Shown piece by piece: positions 35,251-45,242 of a DNA stretch of 64,000 nt (position 1 is its first letter; each line of letters begins with the position of its first letter). The stretch covers positions 2,884,501-2,948,500 of the forward strand of contig NC_018485.1 in the NCBI RefSeq assembly GCF_000304315.1, in the 5' to 3' direction. The stretch is from Methylocystis sp. SC2 (lineage in GTDB: Bacteria; Pseudomonadota; Alphaproteobacteria; Rhizobiales; Beijerinckiaceae). Both the position numbers and the translations under genes were made by a program. The notes under the pieces were generated by a model. It was given only the letters and a program-made list of their open reading frames with translations. It had not been told where the DNA came from and searched no databases.

Positions 35251-36704
35251 GCCGCACGGTGATGATCCAGGGCACGGGCTCCGACGTCGGCAAGTCGCTG
35301 CTCGTCGCCGGGCTCGCGCGCGCCTTCGTGAATCGCGGCGTCAGGGTCGCGCCCTTCAAGCCGCAAAACATGTCGAACAACGCCGCGGTGACGAGCGACG
35401 GCGGCGAGATCGGCCGGGCCCAGGCCTTGCAGGCGCGCGCCGCGCGGCTTACGCCTCGCATCGACATGAATCCCGTGCTGCTCAAACCGCAAGGCGCGTC
35501 GGGCGCGCAAATCATCGTGCAGGGACGCGTCGTCGGCCAGGCGAAGGCGCGCGACTACCAGGATTTGAAGCCGCGCCTGATGCGGCCTGTGCTCGAAAGC
35601 TACGCGCGCTTGAGGGCCGACGCCGAGCTTGTCGTCGTCGAAGGCGCCGGCAGCGCCGCCGAAATCAATCTGCGCAAGAACGATATCGCCAATATGGGCT
35701 TCGCCCGTGAAGCCGACGTTCCGGTCGTGCTGGTCGGCGACATCGACCGCGGCGGCGTGATTGCGCAACTTGTCGGCTGCAAGGCGGCGCTCGGCGACGA
35801 CGACGCGGCGATGATCGAGGGGTTCATCGTCAACAAGTTTCGCGGCGACGCCTCGCTGTTCGACGATGGCCTGCGCTTCGTCGAAGCGCGGACGGGCTGG
35901 CGTTCGCTCGGCCTCGTGCCTTTTTTCGAAGCCGCCGCGCGGCTTCCGGCCGAGGACGCTTTCGGGTTGCGCATGCAAGGCCATGATCAGCGCAGCGGCG
36001 TGACGATCGCCGTTCCGCTCCTGCCGCATATCGCCAATTTCGACGATCTCGATCCGCTGAAAGCCGAACCCGGCGTGCGCGTGGTCTTCCTCAAGGATGG
36101 AGAGCCGCTGCCGCCGGAAACGCAACTCGTCATCCTGCCGGGATCGAAAGCGACCATCGCCGATCTGGCGGCGCTGCGCGACAATGGCTGGGACGTCGAC
36201 ATTCTCGCGCATGTCCGTCGCGGCGGCCGCGTCTTCGGCGTTTGCGGCGGCTATCAGATGCTGGGCCGCGTCATCCGCGATCCGCTGGGCGTCGAAGGCG
36301 CCGCCGGCGAAGCGCAGGGATTGGGTCTCCTCGATATTGAAACGACGCTGACGAGAGAAAAAGCGCTGGCCCCGGTCAGCGGCCATGCGCCGCTTTTCGA
36401 CGCGCCGTTCTGCGGCTACGAAATGCATGTCGGCGCAACGGCCGGATCCGACTGCGCGCGGCCGGCGCTCCAACTGGCGGACGGGCGCGCGGATGGCGCG
36501 AGCTCATGCGACGGGCGCGTGGCGGGCGCCTATGCGCATGGAATCTTCGCGGACGATTGCTTGCGCGCGTCGCTGCTGCGCATGCTTGGCGCGCCGCAAT
36601 CGTCGTTGCGTTACGAGGAGTCGATCGAAGAGACGCTCGACGCGCTGGCGGCGCATTGCGCGCGCCATATCGATCTCGACGCGCTGTGGGAGATGGCGCG
36701 ATGA
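35247..36704 (+). CDS. cobQ: Cobyric acid synthase
   Basis: A 485-residue enzyme that amidates adenosylcobyrinic acid diamide at four positions. The P-loop-like [10 protein letters not shown] (residues 8-17) and [14 protein letters not shown] begin it. The C-terminal glutamine amidotransferase domain carries the nucleophile Cys333 in [15 protein letters not shown] 35247 overlaps cobK by four bases and the stop overlaps cobC by four bases, so the four genes cobK-cobQ-cobC-bluB are one operon. Confidence 0.93.
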   Translation: MSRTVMIQGTGSDVGKSLLVAGLARAFVNRGVRVAPFKPQNMSNNAAVTSDGGEIGRAQALQARAARLTPRIDMNPVLLKPQGASGAQIIVQGRVVGQAKARDYQDLKPRLMRPVLESYARLRADAELVVVEGAGSAAEINLRKNDIANMGFAREADVPVVLVGDIDRGGVIAQLVGCKAALGDDDAAMIEGFIVNKFRGDASLFDDGLRFVEARTGWRSLGLVPFFEAAARLPAEDAFGLRMQGHDQRSGVTIAVPLLPHIANFDDLDPLKAEPGVRVVFLKDGEPLPPETQLVILPGSKATIADLAALRDNGWDVDILAHVRRGGRVFGVCGGYQMLGRVIRDPLGVEGAAGEAQGLGLLDIETTLTREKALAPVSGHAPLFDAPFCGYEMHVGATAGSDCARPALQLADGRADGASSCDGRVAGAYAHGIFADDCLRASLLRMLGAPQSSLRYEESIEETLDALAAHCARHIDLDALWEMAR

Positions 36705-37729
36705 CGGCGCACTCGGCAATCGGCGCGCCGCCGCTCGTCGCGCATGGCGGGCGGTTAGACGCCGCGCGGCGCCTTTTTCCCGACGCGCCGCAGCCCTGGA
36801 TCGATCTGTCGACGGGCGTCAATCCGCGCGCCTATCCGCTGCCGCCGCTCGCCGATGAGATTTTCACGCGCCTTCCCGACGATGACGCTTTCGCCGCGCT
36901 CGACAGCGCCGCGCGGCGCGCTTATGGCGCGCCCTCTGGCGTGGAAATCGTCGCGGGCGGCGGCGCGCAAGCTTTCATTCAGCTGCTTCCGCGCGTTTTC
37001 CCGGCCCAACGGGTCGCGATCCTCGGCTTCACCTATGCCGAACACGCCGCCTGTTGGGCGGCATCGGGCGCACAGGTCGATATGGTGGAAACATTGGACG
37101 CGCTTGTGGACGCCGACGTCGGCGTGATCGTCAATCCCAATAATCCGGACGGACGCGTGGTCGAGCCGCGGGACATTTTGTCCGCCGCTACGCAGATGTC
37201 GCAGCGCGGCCGTCTGCTGATCGTCGACGAATCCTTCATGGATTTCACGCCGGAAGCGAGCGTCGCGCGTTTCGCGCAGAACGATGGCCTCGTTGTGCTG
37301 CGCTCCTTCGGCAAGGCTTACGGACTTCCCGGATTGCGGCTCGGCTTCGCGCTCTGTTCGCGCGCGCGCGGGGCGACGCTGCGCGCCACGCTCGGACCCT
37401 GGGCGGTTTCGGGACCGGCGCTCGCCATCGGCGCCCGCGCGCTTGCGGATCAAGCATGGCGTACAGGCGCCGCGCGAGCTTGCGCGGGCGACGCTGCGCG
37501 CCTCGACGCGCTTTTGACGCAAGCCGGTTTTCACATCATGGGCGGAACGACGCTATTTCGCCTGGCGGCGAATCCGCAAGCCTCCCGCTGGTTTGCGCGT
37601 CTCGCCGCACGCGGCATATTGACCCGAGGCTTCGCCGACAGGCCGGACTGGCTGAGGTTCGGTCTGCCGCCAAATGAGTCCGCCTGGTCGCGGCTTGCCG
37701 CCGCGCTGGAGAGCGTCGATGGCGGTTGA
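36701..37729 (+). CDS. cobC: Threonine-phosphate decarboxylase / CobC
   Basis: A 342-residue PLP enzyme that makes (R)-1-aminopropan-2-ol phosphate for the nucleotide loop of cobalamin. [55 protein letters not shown] and the lysine-bearing [16 protein letters not shown] match the family. ATG 36701 overlaps cobQ by four bases. It could be named cobD in the Salmonella scheme. Confidence 0.88.
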   Translation: MTAHSAIGAPPLVAHGGRLDAARRLFPDAPQPWIDLSTGVNPRAYPLPPLADEIFTRLPDDDAFAALDSAARRAYGAPSGVEIVAGGGAQAFIQLLPRVFPAQRVAILGFTYAEHAACWAASGAQVDMVETLDALVDADVGVIVNPNNPDGRVVEPRDILSAATQMSQRGRLLIVDESFMDFTPEASVARFAQNDGLVVLRSFGKAYGLPGLRLGFALCSRARGATLRATLGPWAVSGPALAIGARALADQAWRTGAARACAGDAARLDALLTQAGFHIMGGTTLFRLAANPQASRWFARLAARGILTRGFADRPDWLRFGLPPNESAWSRLAAALESVDGG

Positions 37730-38444
37730 TGCGCCGAAGAAGACGGACGAGAAGCCAGCGGATCTGGCGCCCGCCGGCGCCTTCAGCGGCGCCGAACGCG
37801 CCGCGATCTATCGGGTCATCCACGCACGCCGCGACGTGCGTGACGAATTCCTGCCGGAAGACGTGCCGCGCGACGTTCTGCTGCGCATCCTGGACGCGGC
37901 GCATCATGCGCCCTCCGTCGGTTTCATGCAGCCATGGAACTTCATCGTCATCCGGGACGTCGAGAAGCGGCGCGCCGCCTATGCGGCCTTTCAGCGCGCC
38001 TGCGAAGCCGAGGAGCAGGCGCTGGAGCCGGAGCGTCGCTCCCTCTATCGCAGCCTCAAGCTGCAGGGGATCATGAAAGCCCCGCTCAATATCTGCGTCA
38101 CCTGCGATCGCGCGCGGTTCGGCGCGACCGGCCTCGGGCGCACGCAGCAGCCCGATACGGATATTTTAAGCACCGCCTGCGCTGTTCAGAATCTTTGGCT
38201 GGCGGCGCGCGCCGAAGGCGTCGGCGTCGGCTGGGTGAGCATCGTCAGGGACGCCGATCTGCGCCAGATCTTCAGGATTCCCAAAGAGATAGCGATCGTC
38301 GCCTATCTCTGCGTCGGCTATGTCGCGCAGGCCTATACGCTGCCGGAGCTTGAAGCGAAACGCTGGGCCTCGCGTCTGCCTTTGGAGAATCTGATCTTCG
38401 AGGACAGCTGGGGAGAACTGGCCGAGTCCACAAACCCGCCTTAA
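37719..38444 (+). CDS. bluB: 5,6-dimethylbenzimidazole synthase
   Basis: A 241-residue nitroreductase-fold enzyme that splits FMNH2 with oxygen to give the lower ligand of vitamin B12. VIHARRDVRDEFLPEDVP, HHAPSVGFMQPWNFIVI and WVSIVRDADLRQIFRIP match BluB. ATG 37719 overlaps cobC by 11 bases. It indicates that the organism makes its own lower ligand under aerobic conditions. Confidence 0.92.
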   Translation: MAVDAPKKTDEKPADLAPAGAFSGAERAAIYRVIHARRDVRDEFLPEDVPRDVLLRILDAAHHAPSVGFMQPWNFIVIRDVEKRRAAYAAFQRACEAEEQALEPERRSLYRSLKLQGIMKAPLNICVTCDRARFGATGLGRTQQPDTDILSTACAVQNLWLAARAEGVGVGWVSIVRDADLRQIFRIPKEIAIVAYLCVGYVAQAYTLPELEAKRWASRLPLENLIFEDSWGELAESTNPP

Positions 38445-38593
38445 ATAACTGAAAGGCTGAGCCCGGCTTTCCTGTGGACACCGATCGACAACCTGTTAGC
38501 GTAGTTCGTTTTTTAACGTGATGCGTGCAAGGGTTGGAGCGTAGGAACCGCCTGATAGTCGAAGCTCCACTTAGGGGCGTCGGAGACGCGAAC

Positions 38594-38881
38594 ATGGCGC
38601 CGGTTAATTTGGAACAGCTGTTCGAGAAAGACTTCCCCCTCGCCAACAACATCATTCTCACCGTCACGGAAGTGCCAGACTGCGAAGAGCAGCTGCTGAA
38701 ATTGTTCGAACGCGCCATGCTGCGCGGCTTCGACAATCACGCGCCGCTGACGCAGATCCAGCTGCCGATGGAGCGGTTTCCGGATCTCGATTCGAAGTTC
38801 TGGCATATCCCGATCGAGGATTGCGGCGCGGCCCAGGTGTTGCGCTTCTTCTTCGAAACGCCGCAAGCGCCAGCCCACTAG
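38594..38881 (+). CDS. Small conserved-looking protein of unknown function
   Basis: A 95-residue acidic cytoplasmic protein (MAPVNLEQLFEKDFPLANNI at the start; MERFPDLDSKFWHIPIED later). There is no signal peptide, membrane segment or known motif, and I do not recognise the family. It begins 149 bases after bluB. The absence of low-complexity sequence and its good mix of residue types suggest it is real rather than a chance frame. It could be a standalone gene, since no ribosome site is obvious. Confidence 0.5.
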   Translation: MAPVNLEQLFEKDFPLANNIILTVTEVPDCEEQLLKLFERAMLRGFDNHAPLTQIQLPMERFPDLDSKFWHIPIEDCGAAQVLRFFFETPQAPAH

Positions 38882-38995
38882 ATCACGCTGCGTTTAGGCG
38901 GAATCGCCCAAACGCAGATGACATGATCGATTCCAAAAACTTAGAGCGCGCTTTACGCGAAAAATCGGCGTCCGCTTTTTCGCGGCGCGCTCTAA
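38882..38995. repeat. Composite Rhizobiales intergenic repeat with two hairpins
   Basis: First hairpin: CTGCGTTTAGGCG (38888-38900) pairs with CGCCCAAACGCAG (38905-38917), one mismatch. Second: TTAGAGCGCGC (38941-38951) pairs with GCGCGCTCTAA (38985-38995), extended by CGCGAAAAA and TTTTTCGCG around a bulge. The whole unit, with gatcgattccaaaaa between, resembles a repeat I recall from many Rhizobiales. It separates the small gene from the end of the RND operon and could terminate both. Confidence 0.7.
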
Positions 38996-38997
38996 CT

Positions 38998-41900
38998 TCA
39001 AGCGCCGTGGGCTTTTAGCGGCGTGATGCGCTGCTGCGCTGGCGCCGCTGGCTTCTTGCGCCTGAGCCTGCTCATCAGCAGATAGATCACCGGCGTCGTG
39101 TAGAGCGTCAGCGCCTGGCTGAGCAGCAATCCGCCGACGATGGTGATCCCGAGCGGACGCCGCAGTTCGGCGCCGATCCCGGTCGCGAAGGCGAGCGGCA
39201 GCGCGCCGAAAATCGCGGCGAGCGTCGTCATCAGAATGGGACGGAAGCGTTCGCGCGCCGCCGCGAGCGCCGCGTCATGCACGGACATGCCGCCGTCGCG
39301 CTCCGCTTGCAAGGCGAAGTCGACGAGCATGATGCCGTTCTTCTTGACGATGCCGATCAGCAGCAAAATGCCGATGAAAGCGATGATCGTGAATTCGACG
39401 CCGAAGAGTTCGAGCGACAGCAGCGCGCCGAGACCGGCGGACGGCAGCGTCGAGATGATCGTGATCGGATGGATGAGGCTTTCGTAGAGAATGCCGAGAA
39501 TGATGTAGACCGAAAGCAGAGCGGCGATGATCAGCGCCGCCATGCCCGCCGCCACCTTGCGGAAATCCGCGACGTCGCCTGCGAATTCGGCGCGCAGGCC
39601 GCCCGGCGGGTTGAGTTCCGCAATCGCTGTCTCGATCGCCGCGACGGTCGCGTCGAGACTGTAGCCGGGCGCGACATTGTAGGAAATGGTCGTCGCCGGC
39701 ACCACGCCCTGATGATTGACGACGAGCGGCGTCGCGCTGCGCTCGATATGGGCGAGCGCGGTCAGCGGAATCTGCTCGCCGGTCGTCGACGACACGTAGA
39801 CTCCGGCGAGGTCGCGAATGTCCCGCTGCCGTTCGGGCGGCGTTTCGTAGATCACGCGATATTGGTTGCGCTGAGTATAGATGATCGCGTCCTGCCGCTG
39901 GCCGAAGGCGCTATTCAGCGCCGCGTCGATGGCGGCGATCTGCACATTCATGCGCGAGGCGGCGTTGCGATCGATGACGATCTTGGCGCGAAGGCCGCCG
40001 CGCTCCTGATCGGTGGTCACGTCGACAAGCTCGGGCGCCTGCTTCAGGCGCGCCAGCACCTTGTCGCGCCACTCTTCGAGGATCTCCACCGACGGGCTCG
40101 ACAGCGTGAACTGATATTGCGCCTTGCTGAGCCGCCCGCCCGCCCGCAAATCCTGGGAAGGCACCATATACACGCTAAGGCCGGGAATTTTCGCGAATTG
40201 GCCGCGCAGGCGCGCGATCACCTCCTTGCTCGACGCGCGCCGTTCGTCCGCCGGCTTCAAGGAGACGAACAGCCGGCCCTGATTCATCGAGGCGGTCAAG
40301 CTTTTGGCGCCGATAAACGAGCCGACATTGGCCACATCCGGATCAGCGAGCAGCGTATCGGACGCGAGCCTTTGCAGCCGCTCCATCTCGGCGAAGGACA
40401 CGTCGCCAGACGCCTCGGTGGTTCCATTGATCAGGCCGATATCGTCTTGGGGCAGCGTGCCCTTGGGGATGGTCTGGTAGAGACGCACCGTCCAGGCGAT
40501 CGAGATGACCACGACGATAAGGGTGGCCCACGGATGATCGATCACCGGCCGCAGGCTGCGCGCATACAAATCGACCACTGTGTCGAGAGCGCCTTCGACG
40601 ATCCGATCGAAGCGCGACGGCGGCTTCTCGCGATGCGCAGGCAAGCGCGCGCAGATCATCGGCGTCACTGTCAGGGAGATGACGGTTGAAATCGCAATCG
40701 CGAACGTCAGCGTCCAGGAGAATTCGCGCAGCAGCCGGCCCATCACGCCTTCCATGAAGAGCAGCGGTATAAAGACGGCGACGAGCGAGAGGCTGATCGA
40801 AAGCACGGTGAAGCCGATCTGCTTCGCGCCCACCAGCGCCGCTTCCATGCGGTTCAGACCGCGCTCGGCGTTGCTTTGGATGTTTTCGATCATGACGATG
40901 GCGTCGTCGACGACGAAGCCGACCGAAACCGTCAGGGCCATCAGCGATAGATTATCGAGCGAGAAACCGACGGCCCACATCGCCGCGCACGTGCCGACCA
41001 GCGACAGTGGCACGGTGACGCCGGCGGCGATGACCGGCGTCGAACGGCGCAGAAAGACGTAGACGACAATCATCACCAGCAGGACGGAGATCGCCAGCGT
41101 GCGCTGAATGTCGTGAATGCTGGCGCGAATGGTTTGCGTGCGGTCGGCGAGGACGTTGATCTTGATGCCGCTCGGTATCCATTCCTGCAGCCGCGGCAAC
41201 AGCGCCTTAATCTGATCGACCGTTTCGATCACATTGGCGTTGGGTTGTTTGGTGACGATAAGCAGCACGGCCGACTTGCCGTTGAACCAGCCGGCGGCGT
41301 TGCGGTTTTTGGCGCCGAGCTCGACCGTGGCGACGTCGCCGAGCTTGACCACCGCCCCATTGCGCGATGCGATCACGATGTTGCGATAGTCGTCGGGCGT
41401 CGACAGCTGATCGGTCGTGGCGAGCGTGATCTCCCGCGCATCGCCGCCCAGCGCGCCTACGGAGGAGTGGGCGTTGGCGGCGTTGAGCGCATTGGCGACG
41501 GCGTCGACGCCGAGCCCCATGGCGGCGAGCCGCGCGCTGTCGACCTGGACCCGGATCGCTGGCTGCTCGGCGCCGGCGAGGCGCGCCTCGCCGACGCCCG
41601 GAACCTGCGACACGCGCTGCAGCATCACGGAGTCGACCGCATCGAAAATGGCGCTCGTCGGCAATGTGTCGGAGGTCATCGCCAGCACGAGCACGGGCAT
41701 GCCGGATTGGCTTGCCTTGCGATAGGTCGGCATCATTGGCAGGTCGGTCGGCAGGTCGGTGAGCGCGGCGTTGAGCGCCGCCTGCACGTCGCGCGCCGCG
41801 GCGTCGATCGGCCGCGAGATGTCGAACTGGGCGATGATCTGAGTCGAACCGAGCGAATTGGTCGACGTCAACTCATTCAGGCCGGAGATGGTGGACAGGC

Positions 41901-42108
41901 GACGTTCGAGCGGCGCCGCGACCGACGCCGCCATCGTCCCCGGATCGGCGCCGGGGCGCTGGGCGGAGATGCCGATGATCGGAAAATCCACCTCCGGCAG
42001 GCTCGCGACCGGCAGGAAAAAATAGGCGACGGCTCCCATCAGAAACAACGCGCCGGCAAGCAGCGTCGTCGCGACCGGCCGCGTGATGAAGGGCGCGGAG
42101 ACGTTCAC
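38998..42108 (-). CDS. RND efflux pump inner membrane subunit, MdtC-like
   Basis: A 1036-residue multidrug efflux pump subunit with the 12-helix RND fold. FITRPVATTLLAGALFLMGA begins it, the proton-relay VDDAIVMIENIQ (TM4) is present, and two large periplasmic loops are visible. It overlaps the neighbouring RND gene by four bases; two different RND subunits side by side are the mark of MdtB-MdtC, which pump together as a heterotrimer. It is the last gene of the four-gene operon. Confidence 0.88.
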   Translation of the reverse strand: MNVSAPFITRPVATTLLAGALFLMGAVAYFFLPVASLPEVDFPIIGISAQRPGADPGTMAASVAAPLERRLSTISGLNELTSTNSLGSTQIIAQFDISRPIDAAARDVQAALNAALTDLPTDLPMMPTYRKASQSGMPVLVLAMTSDTLPTSAIFDAVDSVMLQRVSQVPGVGEARLAGAEQPAIRVQVDSARLAAMGLGVDAVANALNAANAHSSVGALGGDAREITLATTDQLSTPDDYRNIVIASRNGAVVKLGDVATVELGAKNRNAAGWFNGKSAVLLIVTKQPNANVIETVDQIKALLPRLQEWIPSGIKINVLADRTQTIRASIHDIQRTLAISVLLVMIVVYVFLRRSTPVIAAGVTVPLSLVGTCAAMWAVGFSLDNLSLMALTVSVGFVVDDAIVMIENIQSNAERGLNRMEAALVGAKQIGFTVLSISLSLVAVFIPLLFMEGVMGRLLREFSWTLTFAIAISTVISLTVTPMICARLPAHREKPPSRFDRIVEGALDTVVDLYARSLRPVIDHPWATLIVVVISIAWTVRLYQTIPKGTLPQDDIGLINGTTEASGDVSFAEMERLQRLASDTLLADPDVANVGSFIGAKSLTASMNQGRLFVSLKPADERRASSKEVIARLRGQFAKIPGLSVYMVPSQDLRAGGRLSKAQYQFTLSSPSVEILEEWRDKVLARLKQAPELVDVTTDQERGGLRAKIVIDRNAASRMNVQIAAIDAALNSAFGQRQDAIIYTQRNQYRVIYETPPERQRDIRDLAGVYVSSTTGEQIPLTALAHIERSATPLVVNHQGVVPATTISYNVAPGYSLDATVAAIETAIAELNPPGGLRAEFAGDVADFRKVAAGMAALIIAALLSVYIILGILYESLIHPITIISTLPSAGLGALLSLELFGVEFTIIAFIGILLLIGIVKKNGIMLVDFALQAERDGGMSVHDAALAAARERFRPILMTTLAAIFGALPLAFATGIGAELRRPLGITIVGGLLLSQALTLYTTPVIYLLMSRLRRKKPAAPAQQRITPLKAHGA

Positions 42109-45100
42109 TCGGCGGCCTCGCGGGTCGGCGGCTTCGGCAGTTGGCCGAACGGCTTGAACTCCTCGGCGGCGGGCGGCTGCGCCGGCGGCGAGAGCCGGAC
42201 GCGCAGCCGCTCCACGGCGAGATAGATGACCGGCGTCGTGTAAAGCGTCAGCGCCTGCGAGAGCAGCAGGCCGCCGATGATCGCGACGCCCAGCGGAATG
42301 CGCAACTCGCTGCCCGGACCATGCGAGAGCGCGAGCGGCAGCGCGCCGAAGAGCGCGGCAAGCGTCGTCATCATGATGGGACGGAAGCGCAGATGGCAGG
42401 CGCGCACGATCGCGTCACGCGCCGAGAGTCCCTCGTCGCGCTCGGCGTCCAGCGCGAAGTCGATCATCATGATCGCGTTCTTCTTGACGATGCCCATCAG
42501 CAGAACGACGCCGATCAGCGCGACAATGGACATTTCGATGTGCAAGGCGAGCAGCGCGAGCAGCGCGCCGACGCCCGCCGAAGGCAGAGTCGTCAGCACG
42601 GTGAAGGGATGGGCGAAGCTTTCGTAAAGAACGCCGAGCACGATATAGATCGACACGATCGCCGCGAGAATGAGCCACGGTTGGCTCGCCAGCGACTTGT
42701 TGAATTCGGCGGCGTCGGCGCTGAATACGCCGACGATTGACGACGGCATGCCGATCGCGGCTTCCGCGTTGGCGATCATTTTCACCGCGTCGCCGAGCGA
42801 ATAGCCCTCGGCTAGATCGAAACTGATCGTCGAGGCTGGAAATTGATCCTGATGCGCAACGGAAAGCGGCGCGGAGAGATTTTCCAGGCGCGCAAAGGTC
42901 GCAAGCGGCGTCTGCGGTCCGCCGCCAATCGGCGCGACATAAAGCTTCTCCAAAGCCGACGGGTCGCGCAGATATTGAGGCGCAGCTTCAAGAATGACGC
43001 GATATTGATTCGACTGCGTGTAAATCATCGAAATCTGCCGCTGCCCGAAGGCGTCGTTCAGCGCGTCGTCGACATTTTGCGCCGTAATGCCGAGCCGCCC
43101 CATTTTGTCGCGGTCGATTCGCATGAGCGTGCGCAAGCCGCCCTCCTGCGTTTCGGCGGCGACGTTGCGCAAGCCCGGGGTCATGCGCAGCTGATCGAGC
43201 AATCGGCCGGACCATGTCAGCAATTCGCCGGCGTCGGCGGCGGTCAGCGTATATTGAAACTGGGACCGGCTTGGCCGCGTCGTAATCTGGATGTCTTGAA
43301 CCGGCTGGACGTAAAGCGTGACGCCCGGCGTTCGTTCGCCCGCCGCCTTCAGACGGTCGGCGATCTTTTCGGCGTTCTCCCGGCGCTCGCCATGCGGACG
43401 CAGCATCACGGTGAGTCGCGCGACATTGGTCGTCGCATTGAGCGGGCCGACGCCGAGCACCGATGTCACGCCGCTCACGTCCGGGTCGCGGCGAAACTCT
43501 TCGGCGATCTTCGCCTGCAGCGCCGTCATCTTATCGAAGGACGCGTCCGACGAAGCTTCCATGACCGCCGACAGCACGCCGGTGTCCTGCCGCGGCAGGA
43601 AGCCTTTGGGAATGACGGCGTAGAGCGCGATGGTGAGCGCCAGAGTCGCGACGGTGAGCGCAAGCATGAATGTCTCGCGCTTGAGCGCCCAATCGAGCGA
43701 GACCTGATAAGCGCGGTCGAGCGCCAGCGAAAGCGTCTCCCATCGCGATTGTCCGTGCGGCGGCGCCATCCGCAGCAGCGCCGCACAAAGCATTGGCGTC
43801 AGCGTGAGCGAGATCACCGCCGAAACCACGACGGCGATCGTCAGCGTCAGCGCGAATTCGCGGAACATCCGTCCGACGATGCCGGTCATGAACAGCAGCG
43901 GTATAAAGACGGCGATAAGCGAGACGGTGAGCGATACGACGGTGAATCCGATTTGGCGCGCGCCGTCGAGCGCGGCCTGACGCGGCGCTTTGCCTTCCTC
44001 GATATTGCGCACGATGTTCTCGATCATCACGATCGCGTCGTCGACGATGAAGCCCGTGCCGATGGTCAGCGCCATCAGCGACAGATTGTCGAGCGAGAAG
44101 CCGGCGGCCCACATGATCGCGAATGTGGCGATGATCGAGAGCGGCAGGCTGACGCCGGCGATGATCGTCGCCCGCCAGCTCCGCAGGAACATCAGCACGA
44201 CGAGCACGACGAGCGCCGAGGCGATGACAAGCGTCAGCTGCACCTCGAAAATCGAGGCGCGGATCGTTACGGTGCGGTCGTTGACGATCTCCAGAGACAT
44301 GCCGGCGGGAAGCGCCCGCTGAATCTGCGGCAGTTCGCTCTTGACCAGCTCGACCGTGTTGATGATGTTGGCGCCGGGCTGGCGCAACACGTCGAGAACG
44401 ACCGTCTGCTCGCCATTGTGCCAGCCGCCGACGCGCGCGTTCTCCAGTCCGTCGATGACGTGAGCCACGTCGCGAAGCATCACCGGCGCGCCGTTGCGCC
44501 AGGCGACGATGATGTTGTTGTATTGACTCGCGTGCAGAATCTGGTCGTTGGCGTCCAGCATGTAAGACTGTCGGCTGCCGTCAAGCGAGCCCTTGGCGCC
44601 GGCGATGTTCGCCGAGGCGATGGCGAGGCGCAAATCCTCCATGCCGATGCGATTGGCCGCCAGGCGCCCAAGATCGGCCTGTATGCGCACGGCCGGCCGG
44701 ACGCCGCCCTGCACCGACACGCGGCCGACTCCGGAAACCTGCGAGAGCTGCGGCGCGATCAGCGTATCGGCGCGATCGCTCAAATCACGCAGGGTGGCGG
44801 TCTTTGAACGCAGCGTCAGCGTCAGGATCGGCGTGTCGGCGGGATTGACCTTGGCGTAAACCGGCGGATAGGGGAGATTGCGCGGCAGCGTCGAGGCGGC
44901 GGCGTTGATCGCCGCCTGAACGTCTTGCGCGGCGGCGTCGATGTTGCGGTCGAGATCGAATTGCAGCGTGATCTGCGAGAGCCCGAAAGAACTCTGCGAC
45001 GACATGCTGGTCAGCGACGGGATCTGGCCGAACTGCCGTTCGAGCGACGCCGTCACCAGCGATGCGATCGTATCGGGATTGCCGCCGGGGAGCTGCGTCG

Positions 45101-45242
45101 TCACCTGAATGGTCGGAAAATCGACCTGCGGAAGCGGCGAGACCGGAAGTCGCAAATACCCCATCACGCCAAACAGCAGCACGGCGAACGCTAGAAGCGA
45201 CGTCGCCACCGGCCGGCGGATGAAGGGCGCAGATACGTTCAT
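42105..45242 (-). CDS. RND efflux pump inner membrane subunit, MdtB-like
   Basis: A 1045-residue RND subunit homologous to its neighbour. FIRRPVATSLLAFAVLLFGV begins it, and TGFIVDDAIVMIENIV carries the TM4 aspartates of the proton pathway. Four-base overlaps with the adaptor gene upstream and the MdtC-like gene downstream show translational coupling. The C-terminal tail (RLSPPAQPPAAEEFKPF) is cytoplasmic. The substrate may be drugs, bile-like acids or metals; it cannot be read here. Confidence 0.88.
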   Translation of the reverse strand: MNVSAPFIRRPVATSLLAFAVLLFGVMGYLRLPVSPLPQVDFPTIQVTTQLPGGNPDTIASLVTASLERQFGQIPSLTSMSSQSSFGLSQITLQFDLDRNIDAAAQDVQAAINAAASTLPRNLPYPPVYAKVNPADTPILTLTLRSKTATLRDLSDRADTLIAPQLSQVSGVGRVSVQGGVRPAVRIQADLGRLAANRIGMEDLRLAIASANIAGAKGSLDGSRQSYMLDANDQILHASQYNNIIVAWRNGAPVMLRDVAHVIDGLENARVGGWHNGEQTVVLDVLRQPGANIINTVELVKSELPQIQRALPAGMSLEIVNDRTVTIRASIFEVQLTLVIASALVVLVVLMFLRSWRATIIAGVSLPLSIIATFAIMWAAGFSLDNLSLMALTIGTGFIVDDAIVMIENIVRNIEEGKAPRQAALDGARQIGFTVVSLTVSLIAVFIPLLFMTGIVGRMFREFALTLTIAVVVSAVISLTLTPMLCAALLRMAPPHGQSRWETLSLALDRAYQVSLDWALKRETFMLALTVATLALTIALYAVIPKGFLPRQDTGVLSAVMEASSDASFDKMTALQAKIAEEFRRDPDVSGVTSVLGVGPLNATTNVARLTVMLRPHGERRENAEKIADRLKAAGERTPGVTLYVQPVQDIQITTRPSRSQFQYTLTAADAGELLTWSGRLLDQLRMTPGLRNVAAETQEGGLRTLMRIDRDKMGRLGITAQNVDDALNDAFGQRQISMIYTQSNQYRVILEAAPQYLRDPSALEKLYVAPIGGGPQTPLATFARLENLSAPLSVAHQDQFPASTISFDLAEGYSLGDAVKMIANAEAAIGMPSSIVGVFSADAAEFNKSLASQPWLILAAIVSIYIVLGVLYESFAHPFTVLTTLPSAGVGALLALLALHIEMSIVALIGVVLLMGIVKKNAIMMIDFALDAERDEGLSARDAIVRACHLRFRPIMMTTLAALFGALPLALSHGPGSELRIPLGVAIIGGLLLSQALTLYTTPVIYLAVERLRVRLSPPAQPPAAEEFKPFGQLPKPPTREAAE

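Noticed and set aside
42843..44807. A 654-codon frame antisense to the MdtB-like gene, and similar ones opposite fadD and the oxidoreductase
   Set aside because: Composition is Arg/Asp/Glu/His-rich and repeats no family; shadows of the real genes.
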